A stretch of 64,000 nt of DNA from DAHUYF01 sp963838385 (GCA_963838385.1 CAWIRE010000003.1:692994-756993); one strand, 5' to 3'; shown: positions 1 to 8,320, counted from the first letter of the stretch. Notes: generated from the letters alone by a model not told the origin. Made by a program: numbers and translations.

Positions 1-237
1 CCCCTTGACCGCGAGCGCGACCGAGACCCGATCGCCGATGGTGCAGATCTCGTTCGAGCCGGAAGCGGCGGCGGAGGCGCCGATGCCGTTGAGGCTGATG
101 TCATCCAGCGCGTGAGCAATGCCGTTGAGAGCAAGTTCGGGGGCCGCGTGCTTGAAGATGTCGCGCACGCGGTAGCGTTCCGCGCGATAGAAGACGGCGC
201 GTCCCTGGCCGCCGCGGAGCTGCTCGTAGCTGTTCAT
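1..237 (-). CDS. PilZ-domain protein, N-terminal part (runs off left edge)
   Basis: Minus-strand frame opening at ATG 235-237 and still open at base 1, giving 79 visible residues. Residues 21-25 read RYRVR (RxxxR) and residues 46-51 read DISLNG (DxSxxG), the two conserved parts of the PilZ c-di-GMP-binding fold, in the right order and spacing. The rest of the barrel and any further domain are beyond the edge. PilZ proteins usually act as c-di-GMP receptors that control motility or surface polysaccharide. The start has no strong ribosome-binding site. Assignment rests on two short motifs, so it is probable rather than certain. Confidence 0.62.
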   Translation of the reverse strand, partial: MNSYEQLRGGQGRAVFYRAERYRVRDIFKHAAPELALNGIAHALDDISLNGIGASAAASGSNEICTIGDRVSVALAVKG

Positions 238-658
238 GGGCGGCCTCGCGACCGCGCCATCGAACGCAACGATTGAGGGCATCCCCGGCAATCGCCTGCG
301 CGACCATAAAAGCGGGTGGGGCCGCGCGAGGCGGAGTTAAAGTTCCACACGGACTTCCATCCTTAGATTTTTTATTTTGATCCCTTAATCCAAAGCTAGA
401 CGAGCTACAAACTATAGGCAAGCGCCTATTTGCGTTCTGCTGACGTGGCGTTGGAGGGGTGGCAGCAACCGTAAATAGCACCACCTTTGGTGGGCGCGAA
501 TTTAGGCAGCCACTGTTAATTGTGTGGCGGACAATTATGTCGGGTGCGTGACCGGCATGCCGGGGCCGGCACGCGCGGATTTTTTTTCGTATCGGTCGAC
601 CGCCTGGTCGTATACGGGGGGCCGGCCGATCGGACGAGCCGGAGCGGCGTCGGCGTTT
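238..658. other. Non-coding region with three short inverted repeats
   Basis: No convincing gene. Bases about 340-540 are clearly more AT-rich than the flanks and carry three hairpin-like repeats: 414-429 (ATAGGC/GCCTAT), 481-493 (CCACC-TTT-GGTGG) and 517-537 (TAATTGT-7 nt-ACAATTA). At 580-587 there is a run of eight T preceded by the palindromes CCGGCATGCCGG and GCCGGGGCCGGC, but the distance of 9 nt from hairpin to T-run makes a plus-strand intrinsic terminator doubtful. The block probably holds the promoter of the leftward PilZ gene; no function is proven. Confidence 0.45.
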
Positions 659-744
659 TGGTGCCCCTGGAGGGACTTGAACCCCCACGCCCTTGCGAGC
701 AACAGATTTTGAGTCTGCCGCGTCTACCGTTCCGCCACAGGGGC
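659..744 (-). tRNA. tRNA-Leu (CAA anticodon)
   Basis: Read on the minus strand from 744, the acceptor GCCCCTG pairs with CAGGGGC at 663-669. It is followed by discriminator A and an encoded CCA (661-659). The anticodon loop is CTCAAAA with anticodon CAA, which reads UUG. A long variable arm of the class II type (about 15 nt) and the T-arm GGGGGTTCAAGTCCC are present. At 86 nt the length suits tRNA-Leu. No other tRNA lies nearby, and no integrase-like gene flanks it. Confidence 0.96.
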
Positions 745-933
745 TCTTCTGTTCCACGGCGGACCGGTGGCCCGGCCGTGCGTCAGCCGCGCGGGATCAT
801 TGGAGACGCGCCGCCGGCCGTCAAGCCGCTCCGCCCGAGCGCCTCGCGGGTCCGCCGCCGATCCGGCGGCTTTAAGCAAAACTTAAATCGCATTGTGGTG
901 TTCTGCCTAGCCATGGTTGAGTTGGTGAGGGCA

Positions 934-2187
934 ATGCTCATCCTTCGGGCGCTGTTTGGCAAAAATCGCGAATTGGCTGCTCTGCGCGAGACCGCGGAGC
1001 GGCTGCAGGAATGGTTCGATTCCGCGATGGTGATGGTGGACAACATGCCGCTGGGGGTCGCCTGGAGCGATGCCCAGCGGGAATTCGTCATCACCTATGT
1101 GAACGAGACCGGCAAGGCCATGCTCGATGGCGTGGTCCGGGGCGGCGGCGGGGCGATGGCGGGCCAGGCGCTTCACGCGGTCTTCCCGGAGCTTGCCGAA
1201 CGATCGAGCGAGCTCTCCGATCCCGCACGGATGCCGCTGCGCCTCGAGATCACGCTGGGCGCGCTGGTGATCGATCTGCGCGTCCTCGCCATCAAGAACG
1301 GGCAGGGCGCCTATACCGGCGCGATGGCCGTCTGGTCGGATGTGACGCAACGGGCGCGGCTCGCCCGCGCCTTCGAGACCAACGTCACCGCGGCGGTCGA
1401 AGGGGTGGTCGCGGCGGTGACCCGCATGGAAGCCTCCACGCGATCGATGGCGGCGCTGACCGACGAGGCCACGCAGCGATCGACCGCGGTCGCGTCGGCG
1501 GCCAGCCAGGCGAGCGGAGACGTGCACAGCGCCGCCACCACGGCCGACGCGCTGACCGCTTCCTTGTCGAGCATCGCCGCCCAGGTCGCGCAGGCATCGT
1601 CGGTCGCCGACAAGGCCGTCGACGAGGTCAAGCACACCGACGAGACGATGCGCAGCCTGGCGGCGGCGGCGCAGCAGATCGGCGAGGTGGTGGATCTCAT
1701 CCAGGCGATCGCCGGGCAGACCAATCTCCTCGCCCTCAACGCCACGATCGAGGCGGCGCGCGCCGGCGAGTCCGGCAAGGGCTTCGCCGTGGTGGCTTCG
1801 GAGGTCAAGAACCTCGCCTCGCAAACTGCCAGTGCCACGGACCAGATCCGCAGCCAGATCGAAGGCGTCCGGCGTGCCGCGGCGGAAGCGGTGGAGGCGA
1901 TGCAGCGCATCGGCTCGACCATCGCCCAGGTCGGCAAGGCCGCCGGCACCATCACCGAAGCGGTCGAGCGGCAGGGAGCGGTGACGCAAGAAATGGCGGG
2001 CAGCATGGGGCACGCCGTGGCCGGCACGAGCGACGTCTCGTCCAACATCACGGCGGTGATGAGCACCTCGACGCAAGCCGGCGCGACGGCGGCCGAGCTG
2101 CTCGCCGCGGTCGGCGCCTTGTCGGGTCAATCGACGCAGCTGCGCGAGCAGGTGGCCGAGTTCCTGACGACGATCCGCGTCGCCTGA
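934..2187 (+). CDS. Soluble PAS-containing methyl-accepting chemotaxis protein
   Basis: 417 residues. After a short helical start, residues about 20-125 look like a PAS-type sensor (VDNMPLGVAW, then FVITYVNETG). About 145-410 is the coiled-coil chemoreceptor signalling domain. Its hairpin tip, with the hallmark QTNLLALNATIEAARAGE at about 262-279, contacts CheA/CheW. No hydrophobic membrane segment is present, so this is a cytoplasmic receptor sensing an internal cue. The frame is open further upstream and another ATG lies at 913; 934 is preferred because GTGAGGG sits at the right distance. No che genes are in the window, so its array partners are encoded elsewhere. Confidence 0.9.
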   Translation: MLILRALFGKNRELAALRETAERLQEWFDSAMVMVDNMPLGVAWSDAQREFVITYVNETGKAMLDGVVRGGGGAMAGQALHAVFPELAERSSELSDPARMPLRLEITLGALVIDLRVLAIKNGQGAYTGAMAVWSDVTQRARLARAFETNVTAAVEGVVAAVTRMEASTRSMAALTDEATQRSTAVASAASQASGDVHSAATTADALTASLSSIAAQVAQASSVADKAVDEVKHTDETMRSLAAAAQQIGEVVDLIQAIAGQTNLLALNATIEAARAGESGKGFAVVASEVKNLASQTASATDQIRSQIEGVRRAAAEAVEAMQRIGSTIAQVGKAAGTITEAVERQGAVTQEMAGSMGHAVAGTSDVSSNITAVMSTSTQAGATAAELLAAVGALSGQSTQLREQVAEFLTTIRVA

Positions 2188-2271
2188 GCCGATCGAGCGC
2201 CGATCCCGGCGACTTGCGCGCGGCTGCGGCTTCGCGCTAGACCCGCGCGCCGGCAACGGGCAGGACGGGTC

Positions 2272-2724
2272 ATGGCGCTGCGCTATTTCGAGGATTTCCG
2301 CATTGGCGAGGTGCTGGCGCTGGGCAGCCGGCCGGTGAGCGAGGCGGAGATCATCGATTTCGCCCGCCAGTTCGACCCGCAGCCTTTCCACGTCGATCCC
2401 GAGCGTGCGCGCGACAGCGTCTTCGGCGGCCTCGTCGCCAGCGGCTGGCACACTTGCGCCCTCTACATGCGTCTCCTGGTCGACGGCTTCGTCGGCACCG
2501 TGGCGGAAAGCATGGGCTCGCCCGGCATCGACAAGATCGAATGGCTGAAGCCGGTGCGTCCCGGCGACACGCTCACGGGGCGGCTGACCATCCTCGACGT
2601 CGTCCCGTCGAAAAGCCGCCCCGATCGTGGCACGATAAAATGCCTCGGCGAGATGCTGAACCAGCATGGCGAGATCGTCATGGCCATGCGCAATGTCGGC
2701 TTCTTCGGCCGCCGGCCCCGCTGA
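2272..2724 (+). CDS. MaoC-like (R)-specific enoyl-CoA hydratase family protein
   Basis: 150-residue single hot-dog domain. The segment FDPQPFHVD (Asp35, His40) matches the hydratase-2 catalytic Asp/His motif of MaoC-like dehydratases. The following GLVASGWHTCALYMRLL is also characteristic. Members hydrate trans-2-enoyl-CoA or related thioesters, often linking beta-oxidation to polyhydroxyalkanoate synthesis. It is followed after 9 bp by the YqaA-like gene and is probably co-transcribed with it. It is too short to be mesaconyl-CoA hydratase (about 340 residues) of the ethylmalonyl-CoA pathway. The exact substrate is unknown. Confidence 0.88.
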   Translation: MALRYFEDFRIGEVLALGSRPVSEAEIIDFARQFDPQPFHVDPERARDSVFGGLVASGWHTCALYMRLLVDGFVGTVAESMGSPGIDKIEWLKPVRPGDTLTGRLTILDVVPSKSRPDRGTIKCLGEMLNQHGEIVMAMRNVGFFGRRPR

Positions 2725-2733
2725 GGCGCGCCG

Positions 2734-3312
2734 GTGCTGCGTCCCGCCTACGATTGGATCATGCGGCTCGCCGCCGGGCCCAACGCGGTCTGGGCGCTGG
2801 CCGGCGTCGCCTTCGTCGAGAGCTCGATCTTTCCCATCCCGCCCGACGTGCTGCTGATCCCGATGATCATCGCCGCGCCCCGCCGCGCCTGGCGCTACGC
2901 GGCGGTCGCCACGCTCGCCTCGGTGATCGGCGGATATCTGGGATATGCCATCGGCTATTTCGCCTTCGCCACCCTCGGCCGCGCCGTGCTCGAGTTCTAC
3001 CATGCCATGCCGGCCTATGAGCGCTTCAAGGCGGCGGCGGCGGAGTGGGGCGCCTGGGTCATCATCCTCAAGGGCATGACGCCCATCCCCTACAAGCTGG
3101 TCACCATCGCCAGCGGCTTCGTCAAATTCGATCTCCTGACCTTCACCATCGCCTCGCTGATCTCGCGCAGCCTGCGCTTCTTCCTGGTGGCGGCGCTGCT
3201 CTACTGGTTCGGCGAGCCGATCCGACGCTTCATCGAGGGCCGCCTGATGCTGGTTACCAGCGCCTTCGCGGTGACGCTGGTGGGCGGGTTCCTCGTCCTC
3301 CATTATCTCTAG
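2734..3312 (+). CDS. YqaA/DedA-family inner-membrane protein
   Basis: 192 residues with about four to five membrane segments and the DedA/SNARE-associated pattern: FVESSIFPIPPDVLLIP near residue 28 and the re-entrant-loop stretch KGMTPIPYKLVTIASG near 110. DedA proteins are implicated in lipid-carrier flippase activity and membrane homeostasis; the substrate here is not deducible. The start is GTG at 2734, preceded by GAGG. The stop codon TAG (3310-3312) lies inside the left terminal inverted repeat of the palindromic element 3309-3593, so the element defines the protein's last codon. Confidence 0.87.
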   Translation: MLRPAYDWIMRLAAGPNAVWALAGVAFVESSIFPIPPDVLLIPMIIAAPRRAWRYAAVATLASVIGGYLGYAIGYFAFATLGRAVLEFYHAMPAYERFKAAAAEWGAWVIILKGMTPIPYKLVTIASGFVKFDLLTFTIASLISRSLRFFLVAALLYWFGEPIRRFIEGRLMLVTSAFAVTLVGGFLVLHYL

Positions 3313-3593
3313 GAGCCTGTCTGGGAAATGGCATGGGTCTGCGTTGCACGAGGATGGGGCGATGTTAGGAGCGCGGCCGCAGGCGATGCTGGACGCATCG
3401 GCAAGGCCGCGCGACGCGGCAGCGCCCCATCCTCGTGCAACCCTCCGGGACATCGGCATTTCGCGTCTGGACGTCGTCGCTCGTCGCTCACGATGCGCAC
3501 GGCATCGCTTCGCTCCTCCCCCGGATCAAAGTCCGGGGCAGACGCGAAATGCCGATGTCGCAGACCCATGCCATTTCCCAGACAGGCTCCTAG
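3309..3593. repeat. 285-bp nested palindromic element (MITE-like) with 35-bp terminal inverted repeats
   Basis: Outer arms 3309-3343 and 3559-3593 are perfect inverted repeats of 35 bp beginning CTAGGAGCCTGTCTGGG. Inside are further perfect pairs: 3344-3361 with 3423-3440 (18 bp), 3371-3378 with 3405-3412 (8 bp), 3449-3469 with 3539-3559 (21 bp) and 3518-3524 with 3532-3538 (7 bp). Together they would fold into a long stem carrying two branched arms. No transposase is encoded. The element lies exactly between the stop of the YqaA-like gene and the start of dsbB. A diverged copy of its right end is at 53908-53927. It is best described as a non-autonomous miniature element or structured intergenic repeat. 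Confidence 0.85.
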
Positions 3594-3597
3594 CGCC

Positions 3598-4086
3598 ATG
3601 ACGCAACCGCGCCTCGCGCCTCTCCTGCTGCTGATCGCCGCCGCCGCGGTGGTGGGCGGCGCCTGGGGCTTCCAGATCGTCGGCGGGCTGGCGCCCTGCG
3701 AGCTTTGCCTCTACGAGCGCTGGCCCTATTACGCGGTGATCGCTGCCGCGCTGGCGGCGCTGATCGCCGGGCGGCGCGGGGCGACGCGGGCGCTGCTCGT
3801 GTTCTCGGCACTGGTGTTTCTCGCCGGCGCCGGCCTCGCGCTCTATCATGTCGGCGTCGAGCAGCACTGGATTGCCGGCCCCAGCGCCTGCACCGGCGGC
3901 GGCCCCGCCGGCAGCATCGAGGAGCTGCGGCGGCGTCTCCTGGCGCAGCAGGTGGTGCAGTGCGACCAGGTGCAATGGTCGCTCTTCGGCCTGTCGCTTG
4001 CCGCCTGGAACGCGGTGATCTCGCTGGCGCTGGCGCTCGCCTCGTTCGCCGCGCTGCGCCGGCTTGGGTCGAGGAGGAGGCCATGA
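3598..4086 (+). CDS. dsbB: Disulfide bond formation protein DsbB
   Basis: 162-residue, four-helix inner-membrane protein that reoxidises periplasmic DsbA and passes electrons to quinone. The first redox pair is C34-E-L-C37, followed by the family-typical YERWPYY. The second pair lies in a periplasmic loop, as CTGG after PSA near residue 98 and VVQCDQVQW near 122. The last helices contain SLAAWNAVISL, typical of alphaproteobacterial members. ATG 3598 follows the right arm of the palindromic element by 4 bp. The stop overlaps the start of coq7 (ATGA), so the two are translationally coupled. Confidence 0.93.
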   Translation: MTQPRLAPLLLLIAAAAVVGGAWGFQIVGGLAPCELCLYERWPYYAVIAAALAALIAGRRGATRALLVFSALVFLAGAGLALYHVGVEQHWIAGPSACTGGGPAGSIEELRRRLLAQQVVQCDQVQWSLFGLSLAAWNAVISLALALASFAALRRLGSRRRP

Positions 4087-4631
4087 GCGAATTTCCCCGC
4101 CGCTTGCCCGGCGATCCCTCGCCCCAGGCGCTGATCGAGCGCATGATCCGCGTCGACCATGCCGGCGAGTACGGCGCCAAGCGCATCTATGACGGGCAGC
4201 TCGCCGTGCTCGGCCGCTCGCGGGTCGCGCCGGAGATCCGCCGCATGGCGGAGCAGGAGCAGCGTCATCTCGCCGCCTTCGACAAGCTCGTCGCCGAGCG
4301 CCGGGTGCGCCCGACCGTGCTGTCGCCGCTCTGGCACGCCGCGGGCTTCGCGCTCGGCGCCGCCACCGCGCTCCTCGGCGAGCGCGCCGCCATGGCCTGC
4401 ACCGTCGCGGTGGAAGAGGTGATCGACGAGCATTACCGGCGCCAGAGCGAGGCGCTGGGCGATGCCGAGCCGGCGCTCAAATCGGCGATCGACGAGTTCC
4501 GCCGCGACGAGAACGAGCATCGCGACGTGGCGCTCGCCCATGGCGCGGAGGAAGCGCCCGGCTATCCCGCGCTCAGCGCCGCCATCAAGGCCGGCTCGCG
4601 GCTCGCCATCTGGCTCTCGACGCGTATTTAG
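4083..4631 (+). CDS. coq7: Demethoxyubiquinone hydroxylase Coq7
   Basis: 182-residue ferritin-like di-iron monooxygenase that hydroxylates the C6 position of the ubiquinone ring at the membrane. The carboxylate/His ligands are visible in duplicate: Glu in DHAGEYGA, ExxH in EQEQRHL, Glu in AVEEVIDEHY and ExxH in DENEHRD. ATG 4083 overlaps the dsbB stop and is preceded by GGAGGAGG. The pairing joins quinone synthesis with a quinone-reducing disulfide system. Its stop codon is followed directly by a hairpin repeat. Confidence 0.95.
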   Translation: MSEFPRRLPGDPSPQALIERMIRVDHAGEYGAKRIYDGQLAVLGRSRVAPEIRRMAEQEQRHLAAFDKLVAERRVRPTVLSPLWHAAGFALGAATALLGERAAMACTVAVEEVIDEHYRRQSEALGDAEPALKSAIDEFRRDENEHRDVALAHGAEEAPGYPALSAAIKAGSRLAIWLSTRI

Positions 4632-4680
4632 CGCGACGCAACGCGTCGTCGATTGCTCTTGCAATCGCGAGAGCCCGCAC
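4629..4680. repeat. Stop-codon-linked double-hairpin repeat, copy A
   Basis: Starts on the coq7 stop codon. Hairpin 1 is GCGACGC-AAC-GCGTCGTC. Hairpin 2 is GATTGC-TCTT-GCAATC, followed by the conserved GCGAGAGCCCGCAC tail. It belongs to a family with copies at 26487, 36389, 47314 and 58654, and probably acts as an mRNA 3'-end or terminator structure. Confidence 0.7.
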
Positions 4681-4707
4681 AGGCGGAGCGGAGAAGGACC
4701 TTTCGCC

Positions 4708-6699
4708 TCACGCCGCCAGCAGCGGCTCCGCCGCCACCACCTCGACGATGTCGCGGATGATGGCGGTGAGGTCGTAATCCTTGGGCGTGTAGACGCGCGC
4801 CACGCCCAAGCGCTTCAGCGCCGCCTCGTCTTCCGGCGGGATGATGCCGCCGACCACCACCGGCACATGGCCGAGCCCCGCCGCGGCGAGCCCGCGCAGG
4901 ACCTCGCTCACCAGCGGCCCGTGGCTGCCGGAGAGGATCGAGAGCCCCACCACGTGCACGCCTTCCTCGAGCGCGGTGTTGACGATCTGCGCCGGCGTCA
5001 GCCGGATGCCTTCATAGACCACCTCGAAGCCGGCATCGCGCGCCTTCAGCGCGATCTGCTCGGCGCCGTTGGAATGGCCGTCGAGGCCCGGCTTGCCGAC
5101 CAGCATCTTGAGCCGCCGCCCGAGCCGCTCGGAGAGCTCGCCGACGCGCTTGCGGAGGTCGGCGAGGTCGCCGGCGCCGCGCGAGGAGGCGGCCTGGGCG
5201 ATGCCGGTGGGCGCGCGGTATTCGCCATAGACCTCGCGCAGGCTCTGGGCCCATTCGCCGGTGGTGATGCCGGCGCGGGCGCAATCGATCGAGGGTGGCA
5301 TGATGTTGCCGCCCTCGGCCGCGACGCGCCGGAGAGCGGCAAGCGCCGCCGCCACCGCGCCGCCATCGCGATCGCGCCGCCAGATAGCGAGCCGCGCCAC
5401 CTGCTCTTCCTCCGCCGCCGCGTCGGGCACGAGATATCCGGCCTCGCCCGCCGCCAGCAACGGCGAGGGAGCGCTCTCGGCGTAGCGGTTGACGCCGACG
5501 ACGATCTGCTCGCCGCGCTCGATGGCGGCCAGCCGCCGCGCGTTGCTTTCGACCAGGCGCTGTTTCATCACGCCGCTTTCGACCGCCGCCACCGCGCCGC
5601 CGAGATCGCGGATGCGCTCGAGCTCGGCCGTGATATCGCGCTTCAAGGCGTCGACCTTGCGCGCGACCTCGGCGGAGCCGTCGAAGAGGTCGCCGTATTC
5701 CAGCAGATCCGTCTCATAGGCGACGATCTGCTGCAGGCGGAGGCTCCATTGCTGGTCCCAGGGCCGCGGCAGGCCCAGCGCCTCGTTCCAGGCCGGCAGC
5801 TGCACGGCCCGCGCGCGCGCGGTCTTCGACAGCACCACCGCCAGCATCTCCAGCAGGATGCGATAGACGTTGTTCTCCGGCTGCTGCTCGGTAAGGCCGA
5901 GCGAGTTGACCTGCACGCCGTAGCGGAAGCGGCGGTACTTCTCCTCGGCGACGCCGTAGCGCTGGTGGGTGAGATCGTCCCACAGCTCGGCGAAGGCGCG
6001 CATCTTGCACATCTCGGTGATGAAGCGGATGCCGGCATTGACGAAGAAGCTGAGCCGGCCGACCACCTGCGGGAAGTCCGCCTCGGGCACCTGGCCCGAG
6101 CGTCGCACCGCGTCGAGCACCGCCTCGGCGGTGGCGAGCGCATAGGCCACCTCCTGTACCGGTGTCGCGCCCGCCTCCTGCAGGTGGTAGGAGCAGACGT
6201 TCATCGGGTTCCACTTGGGCAACTCGCGATAGGTGAAGGCGATGACGTCGGCGGTGAGCTTGAGGCTGGGCCCCGGCGGAAAGATATAGGTGCCGCGCGA
6301 GAGATACTCCTTGATGACGTCGTTCTGCGTGGTGCCGGCGAGGTCGCGCCGCGCCGCGCCCTGCGCCTCGGCGGCGGCGATGTAGAGCGACAGCAGCCAG
6401 GGCGCGGTGGCGTTGATCGTCATCGAGGTGTTCATCCGCGCCAGCGGAATGCCGTCGAAGAGCGCGCGCATGTCGCCCAGATGCGCCACCGGCACGCCGA
6501 CCTTGCCGACCTCGCCCTTGGCGAGCACGTGGTCGCTGTCGTAGCCGGTCTGCGTCGGCAGGTCGAAGGCGACGGAGAGGCCGGTCTGGCCGCGCTGCAG
6601 ATTGGTGCGATAGAGCGCGTTCGAGGCGGCGGCCGAGGAATGGCCGGAATAGGTCCGGATCAGCCAGGGCTCGTCGCGCTCGGTCGTGTTCGTGCTCAT
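4708..6699 (-). CDS. ecm: Ethylmalonyl-CoA mutase (B12-dependent)
   Basis: 663 residues. An N-terminal acyl-CoA mutase TIM barrel (WLIRTYSGHSSA, then FDLPTQTGYDSD) is joined to a C-terminal cobalamin-binding domain with DGHSNGAEQ, SILSGSH and VVVGGIIP. It converts ethylmalonyl-CoA to methylsuccinyl-CoA in the ethylmalonyl-CoA pathway. The assignment over methylmalonyl-CoA mutase rests on the fused B12 domain, the MeaA-like sequence and divergence from ccr-mcd, the adjacent pathway steps. ATG at 6697-6699 has GGAGGA upstream. A longer frame reaches 6759 but lacks a ribosome-binding site. Confidence 0.93.
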   Translation of the reverse strand: MSTNTTERDEPWLIRTYSGHSSAAASNALYRTNLQRGQTGLSVAFDLPTQTGYDSDHVLAKGEVGKVGVPVAHLGDMRALFDGIPLARMNTSMTINATAPWLLSLYIAAAEAQGAARRDLAGTTQNDVIKEYLSRGTYIFPPGPSLKLTADVIAFTYRELPKWNPMNVCSYHLQEAGATPVQEVAYALATAEAVLDAVRRSGQVPEADFPQVVGRLSFFVNAGIRFITEMCKMRAFAELWDDLTHQRYGVAEEKYRRFRYGVQVNSLGLTEQQPENNVYRILLEMLAVVLSKTARARAVQLPAWNEALGLPRPWDQQWSLRLQQIVAYETDLLEYGDLFDGSAEVARKVDALKRDITAELERIRDLGGAVAAVESGVMKQRLVESNARRLAAIERGEQIVVGVNRYAESAPSPLLAAGEAGYLVPDAAAEEEQVARLAIWRRDRDGGAVAAALAALRRVAAEGGNIMPPSIDCARAGITTGEWAQSLREVYGEYRAPTGIAQAASSRGAGDLADLRKRVGELSERLGRRLKMLVGKPGLDGHSNGAEQIALKARDAGFEVVYEGIRLTPAQIVNTALEEGVHVVGLSILSGSHGPLVSEVLRGLAAAGLGHVPVVVGGIIPPEDEAALKRLGVARVYTPKDYDLTAIIRDIVEVVAAEPLLAA

Positions 6700-6956
6700 C
6701 GCTCCGTCCTCCGCCGCTTGTTGCGGCGCACAAGAGACCCTGCCTGCCGTCGAGGCCAACCCACCGGTTGGCCGGTGAACGGCGTTTTTTCCTCATCCGC
6801 CAGGCACGTCAGAAATATTGAAACAATATTTCCTGTCAATGCAAAAATTAGACAGAAAGCAACTTTGTGCGTTGCGGCGGAATTGACATCTCGGCTACAC
6901 AGACGTTTACGCTAATGCTGCGCCGCACGCAAAGCGGTTTCGATGGAGAGTCTGCC
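6700..6956. promoter_or_regulatory. Divergent ecm/ccr regulatory region with a 21-bp palindrome
   Basis: 257-bp AT-rich gap between two divergent genes of one pathway. It holds a perfect palindrome at 6812-6832 (GAAATATTG-AAA-CAATATTTC), placed midway and typical of a dimeric regulator's operator. TTGACA at 6883-6888 is a candidate -35 box for ccr, though a good -10 at standard spacing is not evident. In other alphaproteobacteria ccr promoters are controlled by TetR- or RamB-type regulators; which one acts here cannot be told. Confidence 0.6.
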
Positions 6957-8246
6957 ATGAGCGAACCCGCCCAAATCCTCCCCTTCGGGACCTCCGCGGC
7001 CGGAGCCCGCCCGGTCAAGGACCTCTACGAGATCGGCGAGATCCCGCCGCTGGGCCATGTGCCGCGGCGGATGTATGCCTGGGCGATCCGCCGCGAGCGC
7101 CACGGCGCGCCGGACACGGCCATGCAGGTCGAGGCGGTGCCGACGCCGGAGCTCGCGCCCGACGAGGTGCTGGTGATGGTGATGGCGGCGGGGGTCAATT
7201 ACAACGGCGTCTGGGCGGCGCTGGGCAAGCCGATCTCGCCGTTCGACGTGCACAAGGCCGAGTTCCACGTCGCGGGCTCCGACGCCGCGGGCGTGGTCTG
7301 GGCGGTGGGCTCCAAGGTCAAGCGCTGGAAGGTCGGCGACGAGGTCGTGGTCCATTGCAACCAGGATGACGGCGATGACGAGGAGTGCAATGGCGGCGAT
7401 CCCATGTTCTCGCCGAGCCAGCGCATCTGGGGCTACGAGACCCCGGACGGCTCCTTCGCCCAGTTCGCGCGCGTGCAGGGCCGCCAGCTCATGGAGCGGC
7501 CCAAGCACCTGACCTGGGAGGAGAGCGGCTGCTACGTGCTCACCCTCGCCACCGCCTACCGCATGCTGTTCGGCCATCGCCCGCATGTGCTGCGGCCGGG
7601 CCAGTACGTGCTGGTCTGGGGCGCCGCGGGCGGCCTCGGCTCGATGGCGATCCAGCTCATCGCCACCGCCGGCGCGCATGCCATCGCCGTCATCTCCGAG
7701 GACGACAAGCGCGACTTCGTGCTGTCGCTCGGCGCCAAGGGCGTCATCAACCGCAAGAAGTTCGATTGCTGGGGCCGGCTGCCCGACGTCAACAGCGTCG
7801 GCGGCTATGGCGACTACATGAAGAAGGTGCGCGAGTTCGGCAAGGCGATCTGGCAATTCACCGGCAAGGGCAACGACGTCGATTTCGTCTTCGAGCATCC
7901 CGGCGAGCAGACCTTCCCGGTCTCCTGCTTCGTGGTGAAGCGCGGCGGCATGGTCGTGTTCTGCGCCGGCACCACCGGCTACAACCTCACCTTCGACGCG
8001 CGCTTCGTCTGGATGCGGCAGAAGCGCATCCAGGGCAGCCATTTCGCCAACCTGCTGCAGGCGAGCCAGGCCAACCGCCTCGTCGTCGAGCGGCGCATCG
8101 ATCCCTGCATGTCGGAAGTGTTCTCGTGGGACGACATCCCGCGCGCGCACATGAAGATGTGGCGCAACGAGCACAAGCCCGGCAACATGGCGGTGCTGGT
8201 CCAGGCGAAGCGCCCGGGCCTGCGCAGCCTCGAGGAATCGGCTTAA
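6957..8246 (+). CDS. ccr: Crotonyl-CoA carboxylase/reductase
   Basis: 429-residue zinc-free MDR-family enzyme that reductively carboxylates crotonyl-CoA with NADPH and CO2 to (2S)-ethylmalonyl-CoA, the signature step of the ethylmalonyl-CoA pathway. Typical features are VNYNGVWAALGKP near residue 80, the acidic insert HCNQDDGDDEECNGGDPMF, and the NADPH-binding WGAAGGLGSMAIQL near 220. Met at 6957 is chosen because GGAGAG precedes it; the open frame reaches 6867. It is divergent from ecm and 74 bp upstream of mcd. Confidence 0.97.
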   Translation: MSEPAQILPFGTSAAGARPVKDLYEIGEIPPLGHVPRRMYAWAIRRERHGAPDTAMQVEAVPTPELAPDEVLVMVMAAGVNYNGVWAALGKPISPFDVHKAEFHVAGSDAAGVVWAVGSKVKRWKVGDEVVVHCNQDDGDDEECNGGDPMFSPSQRIWGYETPDGSFAQFARVQGRQLMERPKHLTWEESGCYVLTLATAYRMLFGHRPHVLRPGQYVLVWGAAGGLGSMAIQLIATAGAHAIAVISEDDKRDFVLSLGAKGVINRKKFDCWGRLPDVNSVGGYGDYMKKVREFGKAIWQFTGKGNDVDFVFEHPGEQTFPVSCFVVKRGGMVVFCAGTTGYNLTFDARFVWMRQKRIQGSHFANLLQASQANRLVVERRIDPCMSEVFSWDDIPRAHMKMWRNEHKPGNMAVLVQAKRPGLRSLEESA

Positions 8247-8283
8247 GGCGCAAACCCCGCCGTCGCCGTCGCGACGGGCCCCT

Positions 8284-8306
8284 CCCTCTCCCCCGACGGG
8301 AGAGGG
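8284..8306. repeat. Intercistronic hairpin between ccr and mcd
   Basis: CCCTCTCCC and GGGAGAGGG (9 bp) enclose a 5-nt loop. It is the same CCCTCTCCC-type palindrome found twice at 38471-38631. It lacks a T-run, so it is more likely a processing or stability element within the ccr-mcd transcript than a terminator. Confidence 0.65.
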
Positions 8307-8320
8307 CATGAGGAGAGTGC

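Noticed and set aside
551..587. GC hairpin followed by eight T as an intrinsic terminator
   Set aside because: The hairpin ends about 9 nt before the T-run and no plus-strand transcript is known upstream. For the leftward tRNA it would present A, not U.
659..744. tRNA-Leu as an integration site of a genomic island
   Set aside because: No integrase gene, no repeated tRNA 3' end and no composition change nearby were seen.
2272..2724. MaoC-like gene as the mesaconyl-CoA hydratase of the ethylmalonyl-CoA pathway
   Set aside because: That enzyme has about 340 residues with two hot-dog folds; this protein has 150 and one fold.
907..3459. 850-codon open frame antisense to the chemoreceptor, MaoC and YqaA genes
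   Set aside because: Composition is Arg/Gly/Asp/His-rich as expected for a GC-rich shadow frame, with no recognisable domain. The plus-strand genes have clear family motifs.
4462..6915. 817-codon plus-strand frame antisense to ecm
   Set aside because: Shadow of ecm through high third-position GC; no family features.
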